From the NCBI GenBank assembly GCA_002308995.1, contig DBWQ01000023.1, positions 81,109 to 89,036 of the forward strand: DNA of 7,928 bases. Direction: 5' to 3'. The position numbers were made by a program, and so were the translations under genes. The stretch comes from Clostridiales bacterium UBA1234 (GTDB lineage Bacteria > Bacillota > Clostridia > TANB77 > UBA1234). The notes beneath the pieces are model-generated. The model was not told the origin of the DNA and made no database searches. It saw nothing but the letters and a program-made list of their open reading frames with translations. Shown one piece after another: positions 1-4,493 of this stretch. Numbering within the stretch: position 1 is the stretch's first letter; every line of letters begins with the position of its first letter.

Positions 1-332
1 ATTTCTTTTACTTTATCTAAAACACTTTGTGAACCTTTTACATAGCATGCTGTACCAAGGCACACACCAATGTTATACTTTCCTTTCGGTTCAAGCGAAA
101 ATCTACTGTAGAATGTAATAACTCCATAGATTTCTGCCATTGGAATTTTTAATTCTTCTGAAATTAATTTTTGTGCAGAGGTTGGAATATACCCAAAAAT
201 TTCTTGTGCTGCATTTAATACTTTCATCAATTGGCTTTTATCACCATTGCAAGAATGAATCACTTCTAAAAGCTTCTCCACTCTCTCATCTTTGCCCCCA
301 CAACCGCAGGTGCAGTTTTCTTCGTTTGACAT
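1..332 (-). CDS. NuoE/HydC-like 2Fe-2S thioredoxin-fold subunit (N-terminal 110 aa, runs off the window)
   Basis: This is the 24-kDa-type subunit (NuoE, HydC, HndA) that carries a 2Fe-2S cluster and passes electrons to or from the flavin/NADH subunit in cytoplasmic NAD(P)H-linked hydrogenases, formate dehydrogenases or complex I. Translation from ATG 332-330 gives 110 residues before the window edge. The family's N-terminal helical part spans about 17-70 (AAQEIFGYIPTSAQKLIS, EIYGVITFYSRF), followed by the first half of the cluster motif, VCLGTACYVKGS, with C91 and C96 in the usual Cx4C spacing. The second cysteine pair would lie beyond the window. AAGGAGG at 340-346, seven bases before ATG, fixes the start. 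An extra CxCxC motif (C7, C9, C11) precedes the domain and is not part of the family's cluster. The partner genes, which would tell hydrogenase from dehydrogenase, should lie further left. The family is near certain; the complex is unknown. Confidence 0.93.
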   Translation of the reverse strand, partial: MSNEENCTCGCGGKDERVEKLLEVIHSCNGDKSQLMKVLNAAQEIFGYIPTSAQKLISEELKIPMAEIYGVITFYSRFSLEPKGKYNIGVCLGTACYVKGSQSVLDKVKE

Positions 333-377
333 AATGTTTCCTCCTTCGATATTACTTCAAACTTGTTTTATGTTAAC

Positions 378-408
378 GGTGAAATGCTTGCACGAAGCCC
401 AATTCACC
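378..408 (-). promoter_or_regulatory. Stem-loop in the 5' leader of the NuoE-like gene
   Basis: GGTGAA (378-383) is complementary to TTCACC (403-408), and inside it GCTT (386-389) is complementary to AAGC (395-398), closing a 5-base loop. It lies wholly within the predicted leader, some 32 bases before the ribosome binding site, and has no T-tract, so it does not look like a terminator. It could be an mRNA-stability or protein-binding hairpin. No riboswitch class is recognised. Confidence 0.4.
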
Positions 409-423
409 ATCTCAACACAACTC

Positions 424-452
424 ATTATAACAAATACAAATACGTTATGCAA
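424..452 (-). promoter_or_regulatory. Sigma-A-type promoter of the NuoE-like gene
   Basis: On the minus strand, TTGCAT (452-447) is followed by exactly 17 bases and then TATAAT (429-424). A TG one base before the -10 makes it an extended -10. Transcription should start near 417, leaving a leader of about 85 nt before the ATG at 332. Confidence 0.8.
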
Positions 453-455
453 TAC

Positions 456-514
456 TTAAAAAAATGGAAAAACGGACTTGGGGACGTCCATCAAAAGACC
501 GTGTCCCCAAGTCC
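456..514. terminator. Terminator hairpin, apparently working in both directions
   Basis: GGACTTGGGGAC (474-485) pairs perfectly over 12 bp with GTCCCCAAGTCC (503-514). An inner GTC/GAC (486-488 with 497-499) may extend the stem beyond a small bulge. Read leftward it ends the kinase-pair transcript and is followed by a T-rich tract (the A-runs at 457-463 and 468-472 on the plus strand). Read rightward it is followed by T6 at 516-521. It sits 5 bases beyond the stop of the short kinase-like gene. The GGGGAC...GTCCCC core resembles a hairpin type that recurs between genes in clostridial genomes (from memory). Confidence 0.75.
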
Positions 515-519
515 ATTTT

Positions 520-819
520 TTAATTAACCCACTTAGCAAATTGCTCAATGGTACACTGTGTTGCTTCTTCTTCTGTCATCTGGTCAATATTCAGCACCAA
601 ATCGTAATCGTACAAAATGTCTTTGTGTCGATCCGCATGAAACTCGCTTTTACTGGTGGTGACAAACACGTTGAAGGTGCCAGTTTCCGCTTCATCCTTC
701 ATGTGAATAGAGCAACGAATCCCCGTTCCTGTAAAAGCCTGCTTCAAGCTTTTACAAAGTGCTGCCTTGTACGTTCCCACGTCTCCTGCTACCGTAATGA
801 CGTGTTGATGCGTATCCAT
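520..819 (-). CDS. Small P-loop-like protein, degenerate mini-paralogue of the adjacent cytidylate-kinase-like gene
   Basis: This 99-residue protein matches no family I can name outright, but it aligns by eye with the 185-residue kinase encoded just upstream. GDVGTYK at 12-18 sits at the same residue numbers as the kinase's GEPGAGK, with the second Walker glycine replaced by Tyr17 and the following Ser by Ala19. TFNVFVTT (48-55) matches the kinase's TFKVFLTC, and YDLVLN...TEEEA...KWV (72-98) matches its FDLVVD...SKEEV...KWL end. The kinase's NMP-binding and lid sections are mostly missing, so catalysis is doubtful; a regulatory or partner role is inference. An in-frame ATG at 849 directly abuts the kinase's stop, but ATG 819 has AGGAG six bases upstream (826-830) and is preferred. 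The gene is co-transcribed with the kinase (30-base gap) and ends just before the hairpin. Confidence 0.75.
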   Translation of the reverse strand: MDTHQHVITVAGDVGTYKAALCKSLKQAFTGTGIRCSIHMKDEAETGTFNVFVTTSKSEFHADRHKDILYDYDLVLNIDQMTEEEATQCTIEQFAKWVN

Positions 820-849
820 CTTACTCTCCTTTCTTAAAGATGAAGACAT

Positions 850-1407
850 TTATTCTTCAAGCCACTTTTTGTATCCTGCAAGGATTGTTTCAACCACTTC
901 TTCTTTTGAAAGATATGTGGTATCCACTACCAAATCAAATTGATTACGAGTGGCATTGCTGACGCCATATTTTTCCTGAAAGCGTGCATTCTCGTCATCA
1001 AATCTTTTCTTGGTAGCAACTTTACACACTTCCAATGAAGCGTATCTTTCTTCTGGTCTCTTTGCCTTCATGATTCTTCTTGCAGCCTCTGGAAGTTCAC
1101 ATGTTAAAAACACCTTAAACGTTTGCGGTGCAAAAAACCAACCAAGCCGAGCATCGATAATCAAAGTATCTGTTTCATCAGAAGCTTTGGTGCAGCTGTC
1201 ATCGATGACCTTATCCATCTGCGGATAGTCTTTCATGAACTTCTCATATTCCTTAAAATCGTAACCCATCTTTTCACAAAGCGTTCGACTGTACAAGCCG
1301 ATATTGTAGATGGGATACCCCAACACTTGTTGAAGATGTTCGATAGCAGTAGATTTTCCTGCTCCAGGTTCTCCAGAAATGCTTATTTGATGCCGTTTCA
1401 TTTTCAT
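850..1407 (-). CDS. Archaeal-type cytidylate kinase-like nucleoside monophosphate kinase
   Basis: The 185-residue length and motif order match the compact, archaeal-type CMP kinase family (transfer of phosphate from ATP to CMP or dCMP in the cytosol). Visible are the Walker A loop GEPGAGKST (12-20), the NMP-binding segment with IGLYSRTLCEKMGYDFKEY (36-54), the IIDARLGWF segment (83-91; family form GRLAGW), the strand FKVFLTCEL (97-105), the charged lid region up to RFQEKYGVS (142-150), and the closing FDLVVDTT...SKEEVVETIL. Bacteria normally use a longer CMP kinase encoded elsewhere (cmk), so this is likely an accessory enzyme whose substrate could differ. AGGAGAGG at 1413-1420 supports ATG 1407; ATG 1401 is an alternative. 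It heads a two-gene unit with the short paralogue at 520-819 and diverges from the HD hydrolase. Fold confidence is high; substrate is uncertain. Confidence 0.87.
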   Translation of the reverse strand: MKMKRHQISISGEPGAGKSTAIEHLQQVLGYPIYNIGLYSRTLCEKMGYDFKEYEKFMKDYPQMDKVIDDSCTKASDETDTLIIDARLGWFFAPQTFKVFLTCELPEAARRIMKAKRPEERYASLEVCKVATKKRFDDENARFQEKYGVSNATRNQFDLVVDTTYLSKEEVVETILAGYKKWLEE

Positions 1408-1425
1408 GATTTCCTCTCCTTTTTG

Positions 1426-1627
1426 GCTGTTTTTTGTGTTTGGAAAATGCTTGTGGCGGAAGGGGTTTTTAACGTCTGTCCCCTTTGGTCGGTTGGGGCG
1501 TTTGGGAAGCCTTGCGGTGGAAGGGGTTGCGGGAGGGGTGTGCGACCGAAATCGAGCGTCCCTCTTGGTCGCTCTTGGTCGCTCTTCTACGGGCGGGTGA
1601 AACGGCTAAATCTAGCTGTTTTTTGTG
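1426..1627. repeat. 13-base direct repeats flanking a 176-base GC-rich segment
   Basis: GCTGTTTTTTGTG occurs at 1426-1438 and again, identically, at 1615-1627. The 176 bases between (1439-1614) are far richer in G+C than either flank and contain local repeats: GGAAGGGGTT at 1458-1467 and 1519-1528, and AAGGGG/CCCCTT (1460-1465 with 1480-1485) able to form a hairpin. This looks like an inserted element with a target-site duplication, lying in the leader of the kinase transcript. I see no good terminal inverted repeats and no transposase, and the repeat is T-rich, so chance or recombination is possible. Confidence 0.45.
1563..1586. repeat. Short tandem repeat, TCTTGGTCGC x 2.4
   Basis: The 10-base unit TCTTGGTCGC is at 1563-1572 and 1573-1582, with a partial third copy (TCTT) to 1586. 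Either copy's GGTCGC can pair with GCGACC at 1542-1547, so the repeat may offer two alternative hairpins in the kinase leader RNA. Confidence 0.6.
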
Positions 1628-1647
1628 AAATTTCTCCTTTGTGGGTA

Positions 1648-1676
1648 TTTATATCATAATTTTGATGGTTATTCAA
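1648..1676 (-). promoter_or_regulatory. Promoter of the kinase pair
   Basis: Minus strand: TTGAAT (1676-1671), a 17-base spacer, then TATAAA (1653-1648), with TG one base before the -10. The start would be near 1641, giving a leader of about 230 nt that includes the GC-rich segment. Without that segment the leader would be about 45 nt. Confidence 0.65.
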
Positions 1677-1685
1677 GTGTTTTTG

Positions 1686-1714
1686 TTGACATATTCTCTT
1701 TTCGGTGGTATTAT
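1686..1714 (+). promoter_or_regulatory. Promoter of the HD hydrolase gene
   Basis: TTGACA (1686-1691), a 17-base spacer and TATTAT (1709-1714): a consensus -35 and near-consensus -10. The start near 1721 gives a leader of about 46 nt ending in AAGGAGG. This excludes the longer reading frames that would begin at GTG 1641 or ATG 1713. Confidence 0.85.
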
Positions 1715-1719
1715 GTCAA
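1686..1719. promoter_or_regulatory. Inverted repeat over the hydrolase promoter, candidate operator
   Basis: TTGACATA (1686-1693) and TATGTCAA (1712-1719) form an exact 8-bp inverted repeat with 18 bases between. The arms cover the -35 and the -10, so a dimeric protein bound here would block RNA polymerase. Half-site centres are about 26 bp apart. Part of the symmetry is unavoidable because the left arm is itself the -35 box. Confidence 0.4.
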
Positions 1720-1766
1720 AAAAGCAAGTTGAACTCAATCCACACTTACCTGTTAAGGAGGTTTTT

Positions 1767-2444
1767 ATGGAACGGACTTATTCGAATGTTTCCTTTTTGG
1801 AACAGCGTATTGTGACGCTGTTTGGTCTTTCTTCCAACGCGATGAAGTCACTCGATTTAATTACGAATGTGATGAATGTCGAAAATGGCTTCCACCGGGA
1901 TGATGGGTCTGATTACTACACGCACTGTGTGGATGTGGCCAATACTCTTCTTTCCTACGGTATTCGCGATGAAGATGTGATTTGTGCAGGGCTTTTGCAC
2001 GATATCATCGAGGATGTGAAGGGCTACAACGAGATTACGCTTGAGCGGCTGTTCAATGGCAATGTGGCACGTTTGGTCATGCTTCTTACCAAGGAGCATG
2101 GAAAAGATTACCGTGTTCCGGAGCACCTGATAGAATACATCAGCAACATCAAGAAGGATGCTGATGCTTCTGCCATTAAGACGGCTGACCGCATGCACAA
2201 CATGATGACATTAAACCAGAAGACGTTCGACAGCAGATATCGTAAAGCAATGGAGACCAAAGAATACTATCTTCCCTTCTTCCACGAGTGCCGCAAAAAG
2301 TATACTCGCTACGAGAATCTTTTCTATGCGGCGAAAGCCCAGACGGAGCCTCTCATTTTTACCATCGAGGCGATGTACAAAGAAATCTGCCGTCAAGCCG
2401 ATATCATTAAAGACCTGGAAGCTCAGCTCACCGCTAAAGGCTAA
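1767..2444 (+). CDS. Stand-alone HD-domain hydrolase of the RelA/SpoT type (no synthetase domain)
   Basis: This 225-residue cytosolic protein has the metal-dependent HD fold of the (p)ppGpp hydrolase half of RelA/SpoT, as in single-domain small alarmone hydrolases. Visible are DYYTHCVDVA with metal-ligand His53, LLHDIIED (76-83) with the His78-Asp79 pair and Glu82-Asp83, and IKTADRMHNMMTL (137-149) matching the family's K-ADR-HN motif (K138, D141, N145). No synthetase domain follows; the last ~60 residues are charged and helical (IEAMYKEICRQADIIKDLEA). Conserved ligands suggest an active enzyme. The substrate may be (p)ppGpp or another nucleotide; the family also includes members with other activities. 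ATG 1767 is chosen because AAGGAGG lies five bases upstream and earlier in-frame starts precede or overlap the promoter. G+C is higher than in genes to the right (26 and 29 of 60 on two lines, against 21 of 60 on an aquaporin line). It diverges from the kinase pair. Confidence 0.88.
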   Translation: MERTYSNVSFLEQRIVTLFGLSSNAMKSLDLITNVMNVENGFHRDDGSDYYTHCVDVANTLLSYGIRDEDVICAGLLHDIIEDVKGYNEITLERLFNGNVARLVMLLTKEHGKDYRVPEHLIEYISNIKKDADASAIKTADRMHNMMTLNQKTFDSRYRKAMETKEYYLPFFHECRKKYTRYENLFYAAKAQTEPLIFTIEAMYKEICRQADIIKDLEAQLTAKG

Positions 2445-2447
2445 GCC

Positions 2448-2486
2448 AAAAAATACCTCATCTTTTTTCAAGATGAGGTATTTTTT
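2448..2486. terminator. Terminator shared by the HD hydrolase and the BofA-family gene
   Basis: TACCTCATCTT (2454-2464) pairs with AAGATGAGGTA (2470-2480) around a 5-base loop. A6 (2448-2453) before and T6 (2481-2486) after make it a rho-independent terminator in both directions. It lies between the convergent stops at 2444 and 2494. Confidence 0.93.
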
Positions 2487-2493
2487 ATGTTTT

Positions 2494-2745
2494 TTATAGA
2501 ACATGAAATACAGCGTGTAATATTAATACAATGATAATTCCCGGTACTCCCAAGAAGCCAACGATTGCTGCTGTTATCCAATTAAGTGGAATTCCTAAAC
2601 CTAATAGGTTAAGTACCCAAAGGATAACAAAACCAACTACCGTATTTACTAAAAAACCAACGATTGCTTTTGTAGATTTGAAAATTAATTTTGCTACTAA
2701 TAATACAAGAACTACTGCAACTACTGTACTGATAATAGGACTCAT
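2494..2745 (-). CDS. BofA-family membrane protein
   Basis: An 83-residue, very hydrophobic protein with the BofA signature near its end: GFVILWVLNLLGLGIPLN (38-55) then ITAAIVGFLGVPGIIIVLIL (57-76). BofA in Bacillus subtilis (87 aa) sits in the outer forespore membrane and holds the SpoIVFB protease inactive until pro-sigma-K is to be cleaved. Many clostridia keep a homologue, and its role there is less clear. Two or three membrane helices are visible (about 3-22, 28-50, 57-78). An open frame extends to a TTG at 2790, but that codon has no ribosome binding site and would be about 5 bases from the predicted transcription start. ATG 2745 has GGGGGG (2756-2761) ten bases upstream and fits the family length. 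The usual recR neighbour is absent. Confidence 0.82.
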   Translation of the reverse strand: MSPIISTVVAVVLVLLVAKLIFKSTKAIVGFLVNTVVGFVILWVLNLLGLGIPLNWITAAIVGFLGVPGIIIVLILHAVFHVL

Positions 2746-2801
2746 TCTACTCGTACCCCCCATATATTTTATTGTGTCTGCTAACTGCAAACATCATAAG
2801 T

Positions 2802-2830
2802 ATTATATTACTAATTATGTTTCATTGCAA
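2802..2830 (-). promoter_or_regulatory. Promoter of the BofA-family gene
   Basis: Minus strand: TTGCAA (2830-2825), exactly 17 bases, TATAAT (2807-2802). It is a vegetative (sigma-A) type promoter, not an obvious sporulation-sigma one. It supports independent transcription of the gene and a start codon at 2745. Confidence 0.8.
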
Positions 2831-2874
2831 CTCTTTCATATACAATTCTCTTCGCAAATGGAAGTATTTTACTG

Positions 2875-3582
2875 TTAAAAAAATACTCTTAGTAATTCTT
2901 CATGAAATGGATAGGCTATTTTTTTGATATCTTCTCTCACTCCTTGTGCATCATACAAAAGTCGTACTGGCTCGTAAAAAATAGCATCCTCCATGGTTAA
3001 TATGCCAGCATGTAAATAATCTTCTTTAATAGGACAGCCTACACTTCCCATATTAATGAGCCATTTTCCCTCATGATTTAACTGATTTCCTACATGTGTA
3101 TGTCCGTATAGGCATACATCTGCCTCTACCTGTGAAAAGAGTTCCACAAGTTGGTCATCCGTTGCTACTTTATAAAACGTTTTATACTCTTCATTTTGCT
3201 CCATAGGGTAATGTGTCATATAAATCTTTTTATCTTGAATAGTAATGGATATTTCTTTAGAAAAAGACTTCAAAAATGCGATAGAATCACTTGAGAGTCT
3301 ATTATGTACCCAAAGGTCGTGTTCACGCTCTATCTCACGAATGGGCCTACCATGCAGAATTTCAGGAATTCCTTCTAACAAATATCCTTCATGATTTCCT
3401 CTAACCATGGTGAAATGGGAAAGTGTTTTTAAACACTGCACCACTTCTTCTGGATGTGGACCAATCCCAATTACATCCCCACCGCACAAGATTTGATCTA
3501 CCCTATTTTTGTTAAAATAGTCTACTATTTTTTCTAAAGCAACAATGTTGCCGTGAATATCTGAAATCACTCCTACTCTCAT
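2875..3582 (-). CDS. Calcineurin-like metallophosphatase (YfcE/MJ0936-type)
   Basis: A 235-residue cytosolic phosphoesterase with the full two-metal motif set in order: SDIHGN (D8, H10), CGGDVIGIGPHP (D36), VRGNHE (N63, H64), MTHYP (H124), and YGHTHVG (H161, H163), followed by INMGSVG (177-182). This is the compact, bacterial branch that hydrolyses phosphomonoesters or phosphodiesters; the physiological substrate cannot be read from sequence. The insert at 66-95, rich in charged residues and histidine (GYLLEGIPEILHG...EHDLW), lies where related proteins have a cap over the active site. GGAGG at 3589-3593, six bases before ATG 3582, fixes the start. No clear terminator follows, so some transcription may run on into the BofA-family gene. 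Confidence 0.93.
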   Translation of the reverse strand: MRVGVISDIHGNIVALEKIVDYFNKNRVDQILCGGDVIGIGPHPEEVVQCLKTLSHFTMVRGNHEGYLLEGIPEILHGRPIREIEREHDLWVHNRLSSDSIAFLKSFSKEISITIQDKKIYMTHYPMEQNEEYKTFYKVATDDQLVELFSQVEADVCLYGHTHVGNQLNHEGKWLINMGSVGCPIKEDYLHAGILTMEDAIFYEPVRLLYDAQGVREDIKKIAYPFHEELLRVFF

Positions 3583-3601
3583 TTTGCACCTCCACTTACT
3601 T

Positions 3602-3610
3602 ATTATACCA
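3602..3610 (-). promoter_or_regulatory. Extended -10 promoter of the metallophosphatase
   Basis: Minus strand TGGTATAAT (3610-3602): a perfect -10 with the TG extension. The -35 position (about 3625-3630) reads ATCCTT, a poor match, as is common when the -10 is extended. The leader would be very short, about 14 nt, and the ribosome binding site sits almost at the transcript start. Confidence 0.65.
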
Positions 3611-3648
3611 TACCCACATTTATAAGGATACTTGTTTTATATTTTTCA

Positions 3649-3677
3649 TTGACTGCATAAGCTGATTCATATAGAAT
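3649..3677 (+). promoter_or_regulatory. Promoter of the aquaporin gene
   Basis: TTGACT (3649-3654), 17 bases, TAGAAT (3672-3677). It faces away from the metallophosphatase promoter 40 bases to the left. A start near 3684 leaves a leader of about 17 nt holding GGGAGG (3688-3693). Confidence 0.8.
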
Positions 3678-3700
3678 ATTGAATTAAGGGAGGTAATATT

Positions 3701-4387
3701 ATGAAAAAATATGTCAGTGAATTTTTAGGTACTTGTGTGTTAGTTTTGTTCGGTTGCGGTACTGCTGCCATTACCGGTGGCATTGATGGCACTCTTGGCA
3801 TTTTAGGCATTGCTCTTGCCTTTGGTTTATCCATCGTTGCCATGGCTTATGTGATTGGTGGTATTTCTGGATGCCATATTAACCCAGCGGTTTCTCTTGC
3901 AATGCTTATGAATGGCAAAATGACTTGTAAAGAATTTTGTGGTTATGTATGTTCTCAAGTATTAGGTGCTCTTGCTGGAAGTGGTATTTTATACTTCATC
4001 ATTTCTCAAAGCACCAAACTTTCTATTACGGCCAATGGTCTTGGCGCTAATGGCTATGGTGACGCTTCTTATGTTGGTATTTCACTTCTAGGTGCTTTGA
4101 TTGTAGAAATCATTTTAACCTTTGTATTTATTTATACCATTTTAGGTGTTACATCTGATGATTCTAAATCTTCTGTTGCTGGTATCGTCATTGGTTTAAC
4201 ACTTACTTTTGTCCATATTATTGGTATTCCACTAACAGGTACTTCTGTTAACCCAGCTAGAAGCTTGGCTCCTGCATTATTCCTTTGTGGAACAACAGCT
4301 CTTAAACAAGTATGGGTATTTATTGTAGGACCATTCATTGGAAGTGCACTTGCAGCTACGGTATTTAAAAAATTAAATCGTGATTAA
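3701..4387 (+). CDS. aqpZ: Aquaporin Z-like water channel (MIP family)
   Basis: A 228-residue six-helix membrane channel with both hallmark NPA half-helices: SGCHINPAVS (N61-A63) and TGTSVNPARS (N184-A186). The aromatic/arginine selectivity filter matches E. coli AqpZ position for position, shifted by two residues: F41, H172, T181, R187 (F43, H174, T183, R189 in AqpZ). That combination marks a narrow, water-selective pore rather than a glycerol facilitator (GlpF). The start is set by GGGAGG seven bases upstream of ATG 3701. It has its own promoter and terminator, so it is monocistronic. No glycerol or osmotic genes lie nearby to suggest a particular condition of use. Several cysteines (C19, C58, C76, C80, C84) are noticeable but have no known role. 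Confidence 0.95.
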   Translation: MKKYVSEFLGTCVLVLFGCGTAAITGGIDGTLGILGIALAFGLSIVAMAYVIGGISGCHINPAVSLAMLMNGKMTCKEFCGYVCSQVLGALAGSGILYFIISQSTKLSITANGLGANGYGDASYVGISLLGALIVEIILTFVFIYTILGVTSDDSKSSVAGIVIGLTLTFVHIIGIPLTGTSVNPARSLAPALFLCGTTALKQVWVFIVGPFIGSALAATVFKKLNRD

Positions 4388-4403
4388 TTCCAAAAACGAT
4401 TAT

Positions 4404-4442
4404 AAAAAAATCTTCTAACAATCATGTTAGAAGATTTTTTTT
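4404..4442. terminator. Terminator shared by aquaporin and the first SLH gene
   Basis: TCTTCTAAC (4411-4419) pairs with GTTAGAAGA (4426-4434) around a 6-base loop, with A7 before (4404-4410) and T8 after (4435-4442). It can stop transcription arriving from either side at this convergent junction. Confidence 0.93.
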
Positions 4443-4462
4443 GATTATTCTTACTATATGGA

Positions 4463-4481
4463 TGATGGTCTAGGACCATCA
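4463..4481. repeat. Short perfect palindrome downstream of the first SLH gene
   Basis: TGATGGTC (4463-4470) pairs with GACCATCA (4474-4481) across a 3-base TAG gap. It has no T-tract on either strand. It lies 12 bases after the SLH stop, so it may be a stability hairpin at the SLH mRNA 3' end, or a protein-binding dyad. Confidence 0.5.
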
Positions 4482-4493
4482 CTTTCCATTACT

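Larger units (their letters stand above)
1408..1766. other. Divergent intergenic region: two promoters plus a GC-rich segment
   Basis: This 359-base gene-free stretch separates the kinase (left) from the HD hydrolase (right). From left to right it holds the kinase ribosome binding site, a GC-rich segment flanked by direct repeats (1426-1627), the kinase-side promoter (1648-1676), the hydrolase promoter with an inverted repeat (1686-1719), and the hydrolase ribosome binding site (AAGGAGG, 1755-1761). Line 1501-1560 counts 38 G+C of 60. Open frames through it are uninterrupted but have no ribosome binding site or recognisable protein, so I do not call a gene. Confidence 0.7.

Noticed and set aside
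820..849. Start of the short kinase-like gene at ATG 849
   Set aside because: It abuts the upstream stop codon and has no ribosome binding site at the right distance, whereas ATG 819 has AGGAG six bases upstream and gives a product whose P-loop numbering matches the parent kinase.
1406..1659. Open frames on the plus strand through the GC-rich segment
   Set aside because: They run antisense to the kinase or through repeats, lack ribosome binding sites, and their products (Gly/Arg/Trp-rich) resemble no protein. Few stops are expected in GC-rich DNA.
1641..1766. N-terminal extension of the HD hydrolase from GTG 1641 or ATG 1713
   Set aside because: GTG 1641 lies upstream of the TTGACA/TATTAT promoter, and ATG 1713 overlaps the -10. 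Neither has a ribosome binding site, while ATG 1767 has AAGGAGG five bases upstream.
2746..2790. TTG start at 2790 for the BofA-family gene
   Set aside because: It is only a few bases from the predicted transcription start, has no ribosome binding site, and adds 15 residues that the family does not have.
2842..2885. Possible terminator after the metallophosphatase
   Set aside because: AGTATTT and AAATACT around 2863-2885 can pair, but the stem is all AT-rich, includes the stop codon and has no following T-tract on the minus strand.
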